Assembly (NCBI RefSeq): GCF_004114795.1
Contig: NZ_CP035311.1
Location: forward strand, 3,596,001 to 3,660,000
Length of the DNA stretch: 64,000 nt
Source of the DNA: Janthinobacterium sp. 17J80-10
Lineage (GTDB): Bacteria > Pseudomonadota > Gammaproteobacteria > Burkholderiales > Burkholderiaceae_D
Direction of reading: 5' to 3'
In this document: positions 58,801 through 64,000 of the stretch, one piece after another
Layout of the letters: each line of letters begins with the position of its first letter
How positions within the stretch are numbered: position 1 is the first letter of the stretch
Notes under the pieces: model-generated
Told to the model about the DNA's origin: nothing
The model's database searches: none
What the model saw: the letters and a program-made list of their open reading frames with translations, nothing else
Translations under genes and position numbers: made by a program

Positions 58801-58879
58801 GGGATTCTATTTCAGCAGGCCTGTGCCCGGCGATAACATCCCGGCGCTGCTTGCAGAAGGTGCATTCTTAAAAAATTAA
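55844..58879 (+). CDS. PilJ/NarX-type sensor with HAMP, PAS, GAF, GGDEF and EAL domains
   Basis: A 1,011-residue membrane protein likely to make and/or degrade cyclic di-GMP. After one N-terminal membrane segment (about 40-58) comes a PilJ-type periplasmic domain with the box AGRLRMLSQK (69-78), which resembles the nitrate-binding P-box of NarX. A second membrane segment (about 203-218), HAMP, PAS (about 290-400) and GAF (about 410-560) follow. The GGDEF motif is intact (660-664) with an inhibitory I-site RLTD (651-654). The EAL domain is intact (E788-L790; LEITES, DDFGTGYSSL). The start at 55844 lacks a clear ribosome-binding site; ATG 55880 is an alternative. It lies in the nitrate locus between the regulator and a chemoreceptor. 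Confidence 0.93.
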   Translation: MEMMQAHAIGTLMLKATQGIRNLRYANFTISQKVGAIFLLILVIAVANLLVMHATLRNLNGFAETVNVAGRLRMLSQKIAFETFKGEQEHAPGQKSVSVLLQEFETGLTALAAGGKAFGYELRPVSRKISPLLLATRKDWKDYRKLVESDFLGAPHLPPAAARAVSESSARVLADAEILVGALTSEIQTAQEHALAKMYGLLLVDIGVLIFVFAAVRRKIVHPLRKLAEHSQALAHGRYVATLKVDSNDEIGQLAAVFSHSARQIGDLFSRIEQEKSNLQQAESMFRGLAENSVVGVYIAQNGGFRFVNPKMAQMFAYTREEMVATARLFDIVPEDEREMVETNIRKRIDGEIDAINYRRKARRKDGQLFDVEVFGSKMEIDGDTATIGVMLDITERKRIDRALRALIACNRALAHAASEPDLLERACRIMHEICGHTFVRASRIDAAHPRKMHPVAQAGGKPGVLASAIATGASEDTRDVMAAALRSGKTVVLQEIPAAPGSVWHQFMTKHGIVAAIALPLRDGKKLLGMLAIYSQESGVFTPDELAIAEELADNLSYGMAALRVDAARMQYAQLLEYHANHDVLTGLANRHRLSASLKQAIASGRLTGLRVAVLLLDLDRFKVINDTLGHAIGDEVLQAVAARLRACVRLTDTVARLGGDEFVVVIADIGTEDDVSLVACKILDALAQPVFIANQDLYIGASIGISLFPEDGADEEILLKNVDMAMYRAKQNGRANYHFFTEEIRTHNRERHAMEAELHQALSRDELVLYYQPKVNLRTREIVGVEALVRWRHRDHGLVSPCKFISVAEETGLILPLGKWILHAACMQGRLWQAAGARPVNIAINLSARQFRHHDLVGLVRQTILDTGIDPTLLDLEITESVIMQDAPEAVATMLELKKLGVRISLDDFGTGYSSLNYLSKFPLDSLKIDRLFVEGIGSSSQDTAIVKAVIALAHTLNLNVIAEGVENQEQLDFLEAHECDEIQGFYFSRPVPGDNIPALLAEGAFLKN

Positions 58880-58924
58880 AAAAGTTTTTTGCAGTACATA
58901 CTAAAAACGGGGGAGGATATGACA

Positions 58925-60583
58925 ATGAAAAAAATTGGGGTCGGTACGCGCCTGGGACTGGGCTTTGGCCTGGTGATACTGATGATGATGGTATTGATCG
59001 CCATTGCCCTGACGCGCCTTGAAATCATTGGCGGGATCAGCAAAAAAATCATCGAAGCAGACTGGGTCAAAGCTGACGCAGCCAATACCATCAATGTAAT
59101 GACGCGCGAGAATGCCCGCCAGACCATGCAACTGTTTATTGCCCAGGACAAGGCGCAACAGGCAAAAATCTACGAACATATCGACGCCAACAAAAAAATC
59201 ATCAGCGATGCAATTGCGACGCTGGACCGCCTGATATACCTCCAGGAAGGCAAGGAGATGCTGGCGCGGATAACGGCGGCACGCGCCGCCTATGTCGCTT
59301 CGTTCACCAGTGTAGGAAAACTGCTGAAAGAAGAAAAGCAGGCCGAGGCACAACAACTTTTCAATGCCGAGACACTGCCGCGGCTGACGGCATTGCAGGA
59401 ACAGATCAATGCCATGGCGGCGCTACAGCGCAAGATTGTCGCCGAGAGCAGCAGTGACATCAAGGCCGGCATCGATAATGCATTCTCGCTCATTCTCCTG
59501 TTGGGTGGCACGGCAGGCGCGATCGGGGTCGTTGCCGCATTTTTAATCACGCGACGCCTGCTCGCACAGCTTGGCGGCGAACCGGACGATGCGGTCGATA
59601 TTGCGGGCAGAATTGCCGGCGGGGACCTGGCTGTGCCTATCCGCCTGAAGAATGGGGACAAGGCAAGCCTGCTGGCTGCCTTGAAGAAAATGCGTGACAG
59701 CCTGGCTGAAATCGTCGCTGAAGTCAGAACCGGCACGGACACGATCGTGACCGCCTCCGGCCAGATCGCCGTTGGCAACCAGGACCTGTCGTCGCGAACG
59801 GAGGAACAGGCAAGCTCTCTCGAGGAAACCGCCTCCTCGATGGAACAGCTGACTGCCACCGTCAAGCAAAATGCCGATAACGCCCACCAGGCAAATCGCA
59901 TGGCGGCCTCTGCATCAGAGGTCGCCATGCGGGGAGGCACAGTCGTGTCGCAAGTGGTCGACACCATGAGTTCCATCAACGCCTCTTCCAAGAAGATCGT
60001 CGATATCATCAGCGTCATCGACGGCATCGCTTTTCAGACCAATATCCTGGCACTCAACGCTGCCGTGGAAGCGGCGCGGGCCGGCGAGCAGGGACGCGGT
60101 TTTGCCGTGGTCGCAACCGAAGTGCGCACACTGGCGCAGCGTTCGGCCTCCGCCGCCAAGGAAATCAAGGTGTTGATTGGCGACTCGGTGGAAAAAGTCG
60201 ATACCGGTGCACGGCTGGTGGACCAGGCCGGAAGTACGATGAATGAAATTCTCGCCAGCATCAAGCGTGTTACCGACATCATGGGCGACATCACCGCCGC
60301 CAGCACCGAGCAGACTGCCGGGATAGAACAGATCAATGTCGCGGTCAGCCAGATGGACCAGGTAACGCAACAGAATGCGGCGCTGGTCGAAGAGGCCGCC
60401 GCCGCTGCCCAAAGCATGCAGGATCAGGCGCACGGCCTTTCAAAGGCCGTCAGCATTTTCAAGCTCGATGGCATGGGTCATCGGGGGCATGCAACAACAT
60501 TGTCTGCAGAACCTGCGCCCGCGCCTGAAAGAAAACTGGCCCTGGCAAGCGCAGGCGGGCACGATGACTGGGAAGAGTTTTAA
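58925..60583 (+). CDS. Methyl-accepting chemotaxis protein
   Basis: A 552-residue chemoreceptor. The N-terminal helix ([20 protein letters not shown]) and a second membrane segment near residue 190-210 enclose a four-helix ligand domain. A HAMP segment ([12 protein letters not shown] onward) and the signalling tip with [20 protein letters not shown] follow. The last residues, DDWEEF, resemble the NWETF pentapeptide that tethers CheR and CheB. GGAGG at 58912-58916 sets the start at 58925. It lies 45 bp after the GGDEF-EAL gene and is probably co-transcribed; the ligand is unknown. Confidence 0.93.
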   Translation: MKKIGVGTRLGLGFGLVILMMMVLIAIALTRLEIIGGISKKIIEADWVKADAANTINVMTRENARQTMQLFIAQDKAQQAKIYEHIDANKKIISDAIATLDRLIYLQEGKEMLARITAARAAYVASFTSVGKLLKEEKQAEAQQLFNAETLPRLTALQEQINAMAALQRKIVAESSSDIKAGIDNAFSLILLLGGTAGAIGVVAAFLITRRLLAQLGGEPDDAVDIAGRIAGGDLAVPIRLKNGDKASLLAALKKMRDSLAEIVAEVRTGTDTIVTASGQIAVGNQDLSSRTEEQASSLEETASSMEQLTATVKQNADNAHQANRMAASASEVAMRGGTVVSQVVDTMSSINASSKKIVDIISVIDGIAFQTNILALNAAVEAARAGEQGRGFAVVATEVRTLAQRSASAAKEIKVLIGDSVEKVDTGARLVDQAGSTMNEILASIKRVTDIMGDITAASTEQTAGIEQINVAVSQMDQVTQQNAALVEEAAAAAQSMQDQAHGLSKAVSIFKLDGMGHRGHATTLSAEPAPAPERKLALASAGGHDDWEEF

Positions 60584-60597
60584 AGACCTCGCCCCTG

Positions 60598-61413
60598 CTA
60601 CGCCGCCTCTTTCATCGACGGATGGGCCTGGCGGTGGTACAGGAATTCCAGTACCGCCGTCCGGTATTGCATGTATTGCGCATCCTGCGCCAGCGCCACG
60701 CGTTCGCGCGGACGCGCCAGGTCGACTTGCAGGATCTCGCCGATGGTCGCGGCGGGCCCGTTGGTCATCATCACGATGCGGTCCGACAGCAAAACTGCCT
60801 CATCGACATCATGGGTGACCATGACGACCGTCGAGCCTGTCTTGGCGACGATTTTCAGGAGCTCGTCCTGCAGGTGCGCCCGGGTCAGCGCATCCAGGGC
60901 GCCAAATGGTTCATCCATCAGCAGTACCTTCGGCTCCATCGACAAGGCACGCGCAATGCCTACGCGCTGCTTCATGCCGCCGGAGATTTCGTTCGGGCGC
61001 TTTTGCTCCGCGTGGGTCAGTCCGACCAGCGCCAGTGCCTGCCTGGTGCGTTCTTTCAGCTGCGCGCGTGACTCTGTGGCGCCGAAGACCCGCTCGACTG
61101 CCAGGTAGACATTCTCAAAACAGGTCAGCCACGGCAAGAGCGAGTGATTCTGGAATACCACGCCGCGCTCCGGCGAAGGCCCGCTGATTTCGCGATTGGC
61201 GCAGATTAGCGTGCCGCCGGTGGCAGTGAGCAGGCCGGCAATCAGGTTGAGCAGGGTCGACTTGCCGCAACCGGAATGGCCGATCAGCGTGACAAATTCG
61301 CCCTTCTTGACCGTCAGGTTGACATCCTTCAGCGCGTGGAACACGCCCTTCCTGGTGGTGAAGGACATTTCCGCCTGGGCGATTTCGATAAATTTGTTGT
61401 TCAGCTTTTCCAT
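60598..61413 (-). CDS. nrtD: Nitrate ABC transporter ATP-binding protein
   Basis: A 271-residue ABC ATPase of the nitrate/sulfonate/taurine group. Walker A is GHSGCGKST, the Q-loop is [13 protein letters not shown], the signature is [15 protein letters not shown], Walker B is [16 protein letters not shown], and the H-loop is VTHDVDEAV. It carries no fused NrtA-like domain, unlike cyanobacterial NrtC. It is the last gene of the nrtA-nrtB-nrtD operon, converging on the chemoreceptor gene with 14 bp between stops. Confidence 0.93.
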   Translation of the reverse strand: MEKLNNKFIEIAQAEMSFTTRKGVFHALKDVNLTVKKGEFVTLIGHSGCGKSTLLNLIAGLLTATGGTLICANREISGPSPERGVVFQNHSLLPWLTCFENVYLAVERVFGATESRAQLKERTRQALALVGLTHAEQKRPNEISGGMKQRVGIARALSMEPKVLLMDEPFGALDALTRAHLQDELLKIVAKTGSTVVMVTHDVDEAVLLSDRIVMMTNGPAATIGEILQVDLARPRERVALAQDAQYMQYRTAVLEFLYHRQAHPSMKEAA

Positions 61414-61437
61414 GATGTTTTCCTTTTTGGGTGCAGG

Positions 61438-62361
61438 TCAGCTGCGTACTTCTTCGTAAGTGAACGCCTTGGCGATTGCGACCAGTGCCTGTTCCAGCAG
61501 CAGCCCCACCACGCCGATGGCGAAAATCGCGATGATGATGTGCGGCACGTTCAGGTTATTCCACTCATCCCAGACCCAGAAGCCGATCCCCACGCCACCG
61601 GTCAGCATTTCGGCGGCGACAATCACCAGCCAGGCCGTGCCAATCGACAGGCGCACGCCGGTCAGCATGTACGGCAGCACGGAAGGAAACAGGATCTTGG
61701 TGACGATCTTCCATTCAGACAGGTTCAGCACCCGCGCCACATTCATGTAATCCTGCGGCACGCGCTGCACGCCAACGGCCGTGTTGATGATCATCGGCCA
61801 GATCGAGCAGATGAAGATGGCCCAGATCGAGGCCGGGTTGGCGGCCTTAAAGACCAGCAGGCCGATCGGCAGCCAGGCCAGCGGCGACACCGGTTTCAGG
61901 ATGCTGATAATGGGATTGAACATGCCCGACAAGAACTTGAAGCGCCCGATCATGAAGCCCATCGGAATGCCGACCAGCGCAGCCAGGCCGAAACCGGTGC
62001 CGACACGCTCCAGCGACATCAGGATGTTCCAGCCGATGCCCTGGTCGTTCGGACCGTTGCGGTAGAACGGATCTGAAAACAGCACGATCGCTGCCTTCAG
62101 CGTCACCAGCGGCGTCGGGATACCACTGCTTTTTGCGGCGACGATTTCCCAGATCAGGACCAGCAACGCCAGGCCGAGGATCGGCGGCAACACCGCCAGC
62201 AGGAAGGGCTTGAACGAGATTTTCCGGCCATTGCCCTGGACCGGTGCAGCAGCGAGAGTGGGCGCTTTTTCCGCAACGGCGGGCTTGACTGCCCTGGCGG
62301 GCGGCGATTCGGCAACCGGCGCTGCCGGCTCATTCATCAGGTTATTCATAACGGCACTCAT
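61438..62361 (-). CDS. nrtB: Nitrate ABC transporter permease
   Basis: A 307-residue inner-membrane permease with about six membrane segments after a ~45-residue Pro/Ala-rich cytoplasmic N terminus. The EAA-type loop region near VPQDYMNVARVLNLSEWKIV, preceded by the helix IWAIFICSIWPMIINTAVGV, matches the NrtB/SsuC group. It is spaced 21 bp from nrtA and 24 bp from the ATPase gene. Confidence 0.93.
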   Translation of the reverse strand: MSAVMNNLMNEPAAPVAESPPARAVKPAVAEKAPTLAAAPVQGNGRKISFKPFLLAVLPPILGLALLVLIWEIVAAKSSGIPTPLVTLKAAIVLFSDPFYRNGPNDQGIGWNILMSLERVGTGFGLAALVGIPMGFMIGRFKFLSGMFNPIISILKPVSPLAWLPIGLLVFKAANPASIWAIFICSIWPMIINTAVGVQRVPQDYMNVARVLNLSEWKIVTKILFPSVLPYMLTGVRLSIGTAWLVIVAAEMLTGGVGIGFWVWDEWNNLNVPHIIIAIFAIGVVGLLLEQALVAIAKAFTYEEVRS

Positions 62362-62382
62362 GATGGCTCCAGATAATGTGAA

Positions 62383-63633
62383 TTACGCTTTGATCTTGAA
62401 ACTGTCGGCATACTTGGCCGGATTCTTGCCGTCCCAGACCACGCCGTCGATCATCTTGCTTGTCCGCATGACATCCTTGGGGATGCTGACCTTCATCGCC
62501 GAGGCCGCTTCCTTGTAAAGATCAATCTTGTTGATCTGCTTGGCCACACCAAGGTAGTCCGGATGGTCCTTGATCAGGCCCCAGCGCTTGTGCTGCGTCA
62601 GGAACCACATGCCGTCTGACAGGTACGGGAAGTTCACCTGGCCGTCGTTGAAAAACTTCATGTGGTTCGGGTCATCCCAGGTCTTGCCCAGGCCATTCTG
62701 GTAACGTCCCAGGATGCGCTGGTTGATCGCATCGACACTGGTATTGACGTAGGATTTCTGTGCCACGGTTTCGGCCATCTTCAGCTTGTTCTGCAAGCCG
62801 GCGTCGATCCACTTGCCAGCTTCGATGATGGCCATCATCACCGCGCGCGCAGTGTTCGGATACTTGCTGACGAATTCGGCGGTGGTGCCCAGGGTCTTCT
62901 CCGGGTGGTCTTTCCAGATATCCTGGGTGGTGACGGCAGTAATGCCAATGCCATCCATGATCGCGCGGTGCCCCCAAGGCTCGCCGACGCAGAAACCATC
63001 CATGTTACCGACGCGCATGTTGGCGACCATTTGCGGTGGCGGCACAGTGATGGCCTTGGCATCCTTGAATGGGTCGATGCCGGCCGACGCCAGCCAGTAA
63101 TACAGCCACATGGCGTGGGTACCGGTCGGGAAAGTTTGCGCAAAGGTGTATTCGCGCTTTTCGTTTGCCATCACCTTGGCCAGCGAGGGGCCGTCGACAG
63201 CTCCCTTGTCGGCCAGCTTTTTCGACAGCGTAATGGCCTGGCCGTTATGGTTCAGGTTCATCAGGATTGCCATGTCCTTTTTCGGGCCAGATACGCCCAG
63301 ATGCACGCCATAGATCAGGCCATACAGCACATGCGCCATGTCGAGCTCGCCATTGACCAGCTTGTCGCGCACGCCGGCCCAGGAAGCTTCCTTGGTTGGA
63401 ATGATCTTGACGCCATACTTTTTGTCGAAACCGAGCACCGAGGCCATGACCACCGAGGCGCAGTCGGTCAGCGGAATAAAGCCGATCTTCACTTCTTCCT
63501 TTTCCGGCTTGTCAGAACCGGCCGCCCACACGCCGCCCGTGGCCAGGCCACCGAATGCGCCGGCGCTCATGACCGCGCCAGCCTTCAGGATGGAGCGGCG
63601 GGTGATATCTGTGCTGTCGTCTTTCTTTGTCAT
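62383..63633 (-). CDS. nrtA: Nitrate ABC transporter substrate-binding protein
   Basis: A 416-residue periplasmic binding protein of the NrtA/CmpA family. The start ATG 63633 has GGGAG seven bases upstream and gives a Tat signal with twin arginines (ITRRSILKAGAVMSAGAFGG). The mature part includes KIGFIPLTDCASVVMA, MAHVLYGLIYG, NHNGQAITLS, the nitrate-site segment YTFAQTFPTGTHAMWLYYWL and GFCVGEPWG. The longer open frame to 63810 crosses the leader terminator and is rejected. Expression appears to be under a sigma-54 promoter and an antitermination leader. Confidence 0.95.
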   Translation of the reverse strand: MTKKDDSTDITRRSILKAGAVMSAGAFGGLATGGVWAAGSDKPEKEEVKIGFIPLTDCASVVMASVLGFDKKYGVKIIPTKEASWAGVRDKLVNGELDMAHVLYGLIYGVHLGVSGPKKDMAILMNLNHNGQAITLSKKLADKGAVDGPSLAKVMANEKREYTFAQTFPTGTHAMWLYYWLASAGIDPFKDAKAITVPPPQMVANMRVGNMDGFCVGEPWGHRAIMDGIGITAVTTQDIWKDHPEKTLGTTAEFVSKYPNTARAVMMAIIEAGKWIDAGLQNKLKMAETVAQKSYVNTSVDAINQRILGRYQNGLGKTWDDPNHMKFFNDGQVNFPYLSDGMWFLTQHKRWGLIKDHPDYLGVAKQINKIDLYKEAASAMKVSIPKDVMRTSKMIDGVVWDGKNPAKYADSFKIKA

Positions 63634-63675
63634 GCTGGTCTCCCTGGGAAGAAATGCAAACCTTAAAATCCAAAT

Positions 63676-63725
63676 AAAAAAAGGCGCCCGGACCGTGCAG
63701 GGAAACCCTGCAAGATTCGGACACC
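63676..63725 (-). terminator. Leader terminator upstream of nrtA
   Basis: In minus-strand RNA, GGUGUCCG (63725-63718) pairs with CGGGCGCC (63690-63683), and an inner stem UGCAGGG/CCCUGCA with a UUU loop stacks on it. Seven U residues follow (63682-63676). It ends about 42 bases before the nrtA start, so it would stop transcription inside the leader. Confidence 0.85.
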
Positions 63726-63760
63726 TTTGTCCCGGATCCCTCCTGCCTTCGTTGGCAGGA
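63714..63760 (-). promoter_or_regulatory. ANTAR-type double hairpin antiterminator in nrtA leader
   Basis: Hairpin P1 has stem UCCUGCC/GGCAGGA (63760-63741) with hexaloop AACGAA. Hairpin P2 (63738-63714) has stem GGAC/GUCC plus outer pairs and hexaloop AAAGGU. Both loops have A at position 1 and G at position 4, the diagnostic ANTAR-target features. The 3' arm of P2 is also the 5' arm of the terminator, so the two folds exclude each other. ANTAR proteins such as NasR and NasT stabilise P1-P2 in response to nitrate. Confidence 0.8.
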
Positions 63761-63805
63761 AAGATCGTTGATTGCTGCACCAGCTTTGGCGCTTGCCTAT
63801 TGCTA

Positions 63806-63822
63806 TGCAATTGACGTGCCAG
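63806..63822 (-). promoter_or_regulatory. Sigma-54 promoter for nrtA-nrtB-nrtD
   Basis: On the minus strand TGGCACGTCAATTGCA (63821 to 63806), preceded by C, matches the extended consensus CTGGCACG-N4-TTGCA. Transcription would begin near 63795, giving a leader of about 160 nt that contains the antiterminator. Confidence 0.85.
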
Positions 63823-63873
63823 CCTGATCCATTACTTTTTCCTGCTTCGCCGCTTCACGAGCGACCGTTTTTT

Positions 63874-63908
63874 TGCGCCATTTTCGTGCGCCGCCTCAAA
63901 ATGGCGCA
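63874..63908. promoter_or_regulatory. NtrC-like enhancer upstream of nrtA
   Basis: Perfect 11-bp inverted arms TGCGCCATTTT (63874-63884) and AAAATGGCGCA (63898-63908) are 13 bp apart. Read on the minus strand, 63890-63874 matches 14 of 17 positions of TGCACCA-AAA-TGGTGCA. It ends about 53 bp from the -24 box. It is not a terminator for the upstream gene because no T tract follows on the minus strand. Confidence 0.6.
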
Positions 63909-63920
63909 GCAACTGGGTTC

Positions 63921-64000
63921 TCAGGCAGCGGCGGCAACCAGCCCGGCAAAGCTGATTGCAAAGCTATCCGCATAAGCGGCAGGCGCACTGCCATCCCAGG
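63921..64000 (-). CDS. NrtA/NasS-like protein, C-terminal fragment (5' partial)
   Basis: The last 25 codons of a gene entering from the right edge. The minus-strand frame reads WDGSAPAAYADSFAI, then SFAGLVAAAA and TGA at 63923-63921. This closely parallels the end of the adjacent NrtA (VWDGKNPAKYADSFKIKA), so it is a second member of the NrtA/CmpA family. It could be another periplasmic binding protein, or the cytosolic nitrate sensor NasS that pairs with NasT; too little is visible to decide. It lies 287 bp upstream of nrtA in the same direction. Confidence 0.8.
   Translation of the reverse strand, partial: WDGSAPAAYADSFAISFAGLVAAAA

Noticed and set aside
63772-63975. Plus-strand open frame of 67 codons at the right edge
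   Set aside because: It overlaps the nrtA promoter and enhancer and the end of the NrtA-like gene on the other strand; the sequence is not protein-like.

Overview
The window looks like a chromosomal segment of a betaproteobacterium, most likely Burkholderiales and probably Oxalobacteraceae. The reasons are the GC-rich codon use, the rpsU-yqeY-dnaG-rpoD block with an Ala/Lys-rich RpoD extension, the nirB-nirD-nasA-ybiB-cobA order, and the paired nitrate transporter and PP2C-kinase genes. This placement is inferred from gene content, not from a database search. No insertion sequence, prophage, CRISPR array or rRNA was seen.

Region 1 (1-25.3 kb) is a type I secretion locus. Three very large Ca-binding RTX proteins lie in tandem: a repeat protein whose 5' end is outside the window, a serralysin-type metalloprotease with about ten N-terminal PPC-like modules, and a NIDO-domain RTX protein. 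They share an almost identical 3' block of about 1.8 kb. A small 80-residue gene precedes the protease. A SAM methyltransferase, an HlyB-type ABC exporter and an HlyD-type adaptor follow. No TolC-like outer membrane gene is present.

Region 2 (25.4-37.1 kb) starts with the dTDP-L-rhamnose genes rfbB-rfbD-rfbA-rfbC, next to the secretion genes. It continues with a hexose-phosphate mutarotase, gluQ, a DEAD-box helicase, a FUSC-family membrane protein, a short ATP-grasp protein, a propeller-like putative lipoprotein and a zinc alcohol dehydrogenase.

Region 3 (37.2-44.0 kb) is the macromolecular synthesis block, read on the minus strand: rpsU, yqeY, dnaG, rpoD and a CAU tRNA, with an HI0933-type flavoprotein upstream.

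Region 4 (44.1-64 kb) is a nitrate and nitrite assimilation locus. It holds nirB, nirD, nasA, ybiB and cobA (siroheme for NirB) on the minus strand. Divergent from these are an MFS nitrate transporter, a PP2C-kinase fusion, a NarL-type regulator with a degenerate receiver, a PilJ/HAMP/PAS/GAF/GGDEF/EAL protein and a chemoreceptor. On the right is an NrtABD-type ABC transporter with part of a second NrtA-like gene. Four near-perfect sigma-54 promoter sequences sit before nirB, the MFS gene, the regulator and nrtA. The nrtA leader also carries two hairpins with A1/G4 hexaloops overlapping a strong terminator, the signature of ANTAR (NasR/NasT) antitermination. The inferred logic is that nitrogen limitation (NtrC/sigma-54) starts transcription and nitrate then releases the leader terminator. 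Neither regulator is encoded inside the window.
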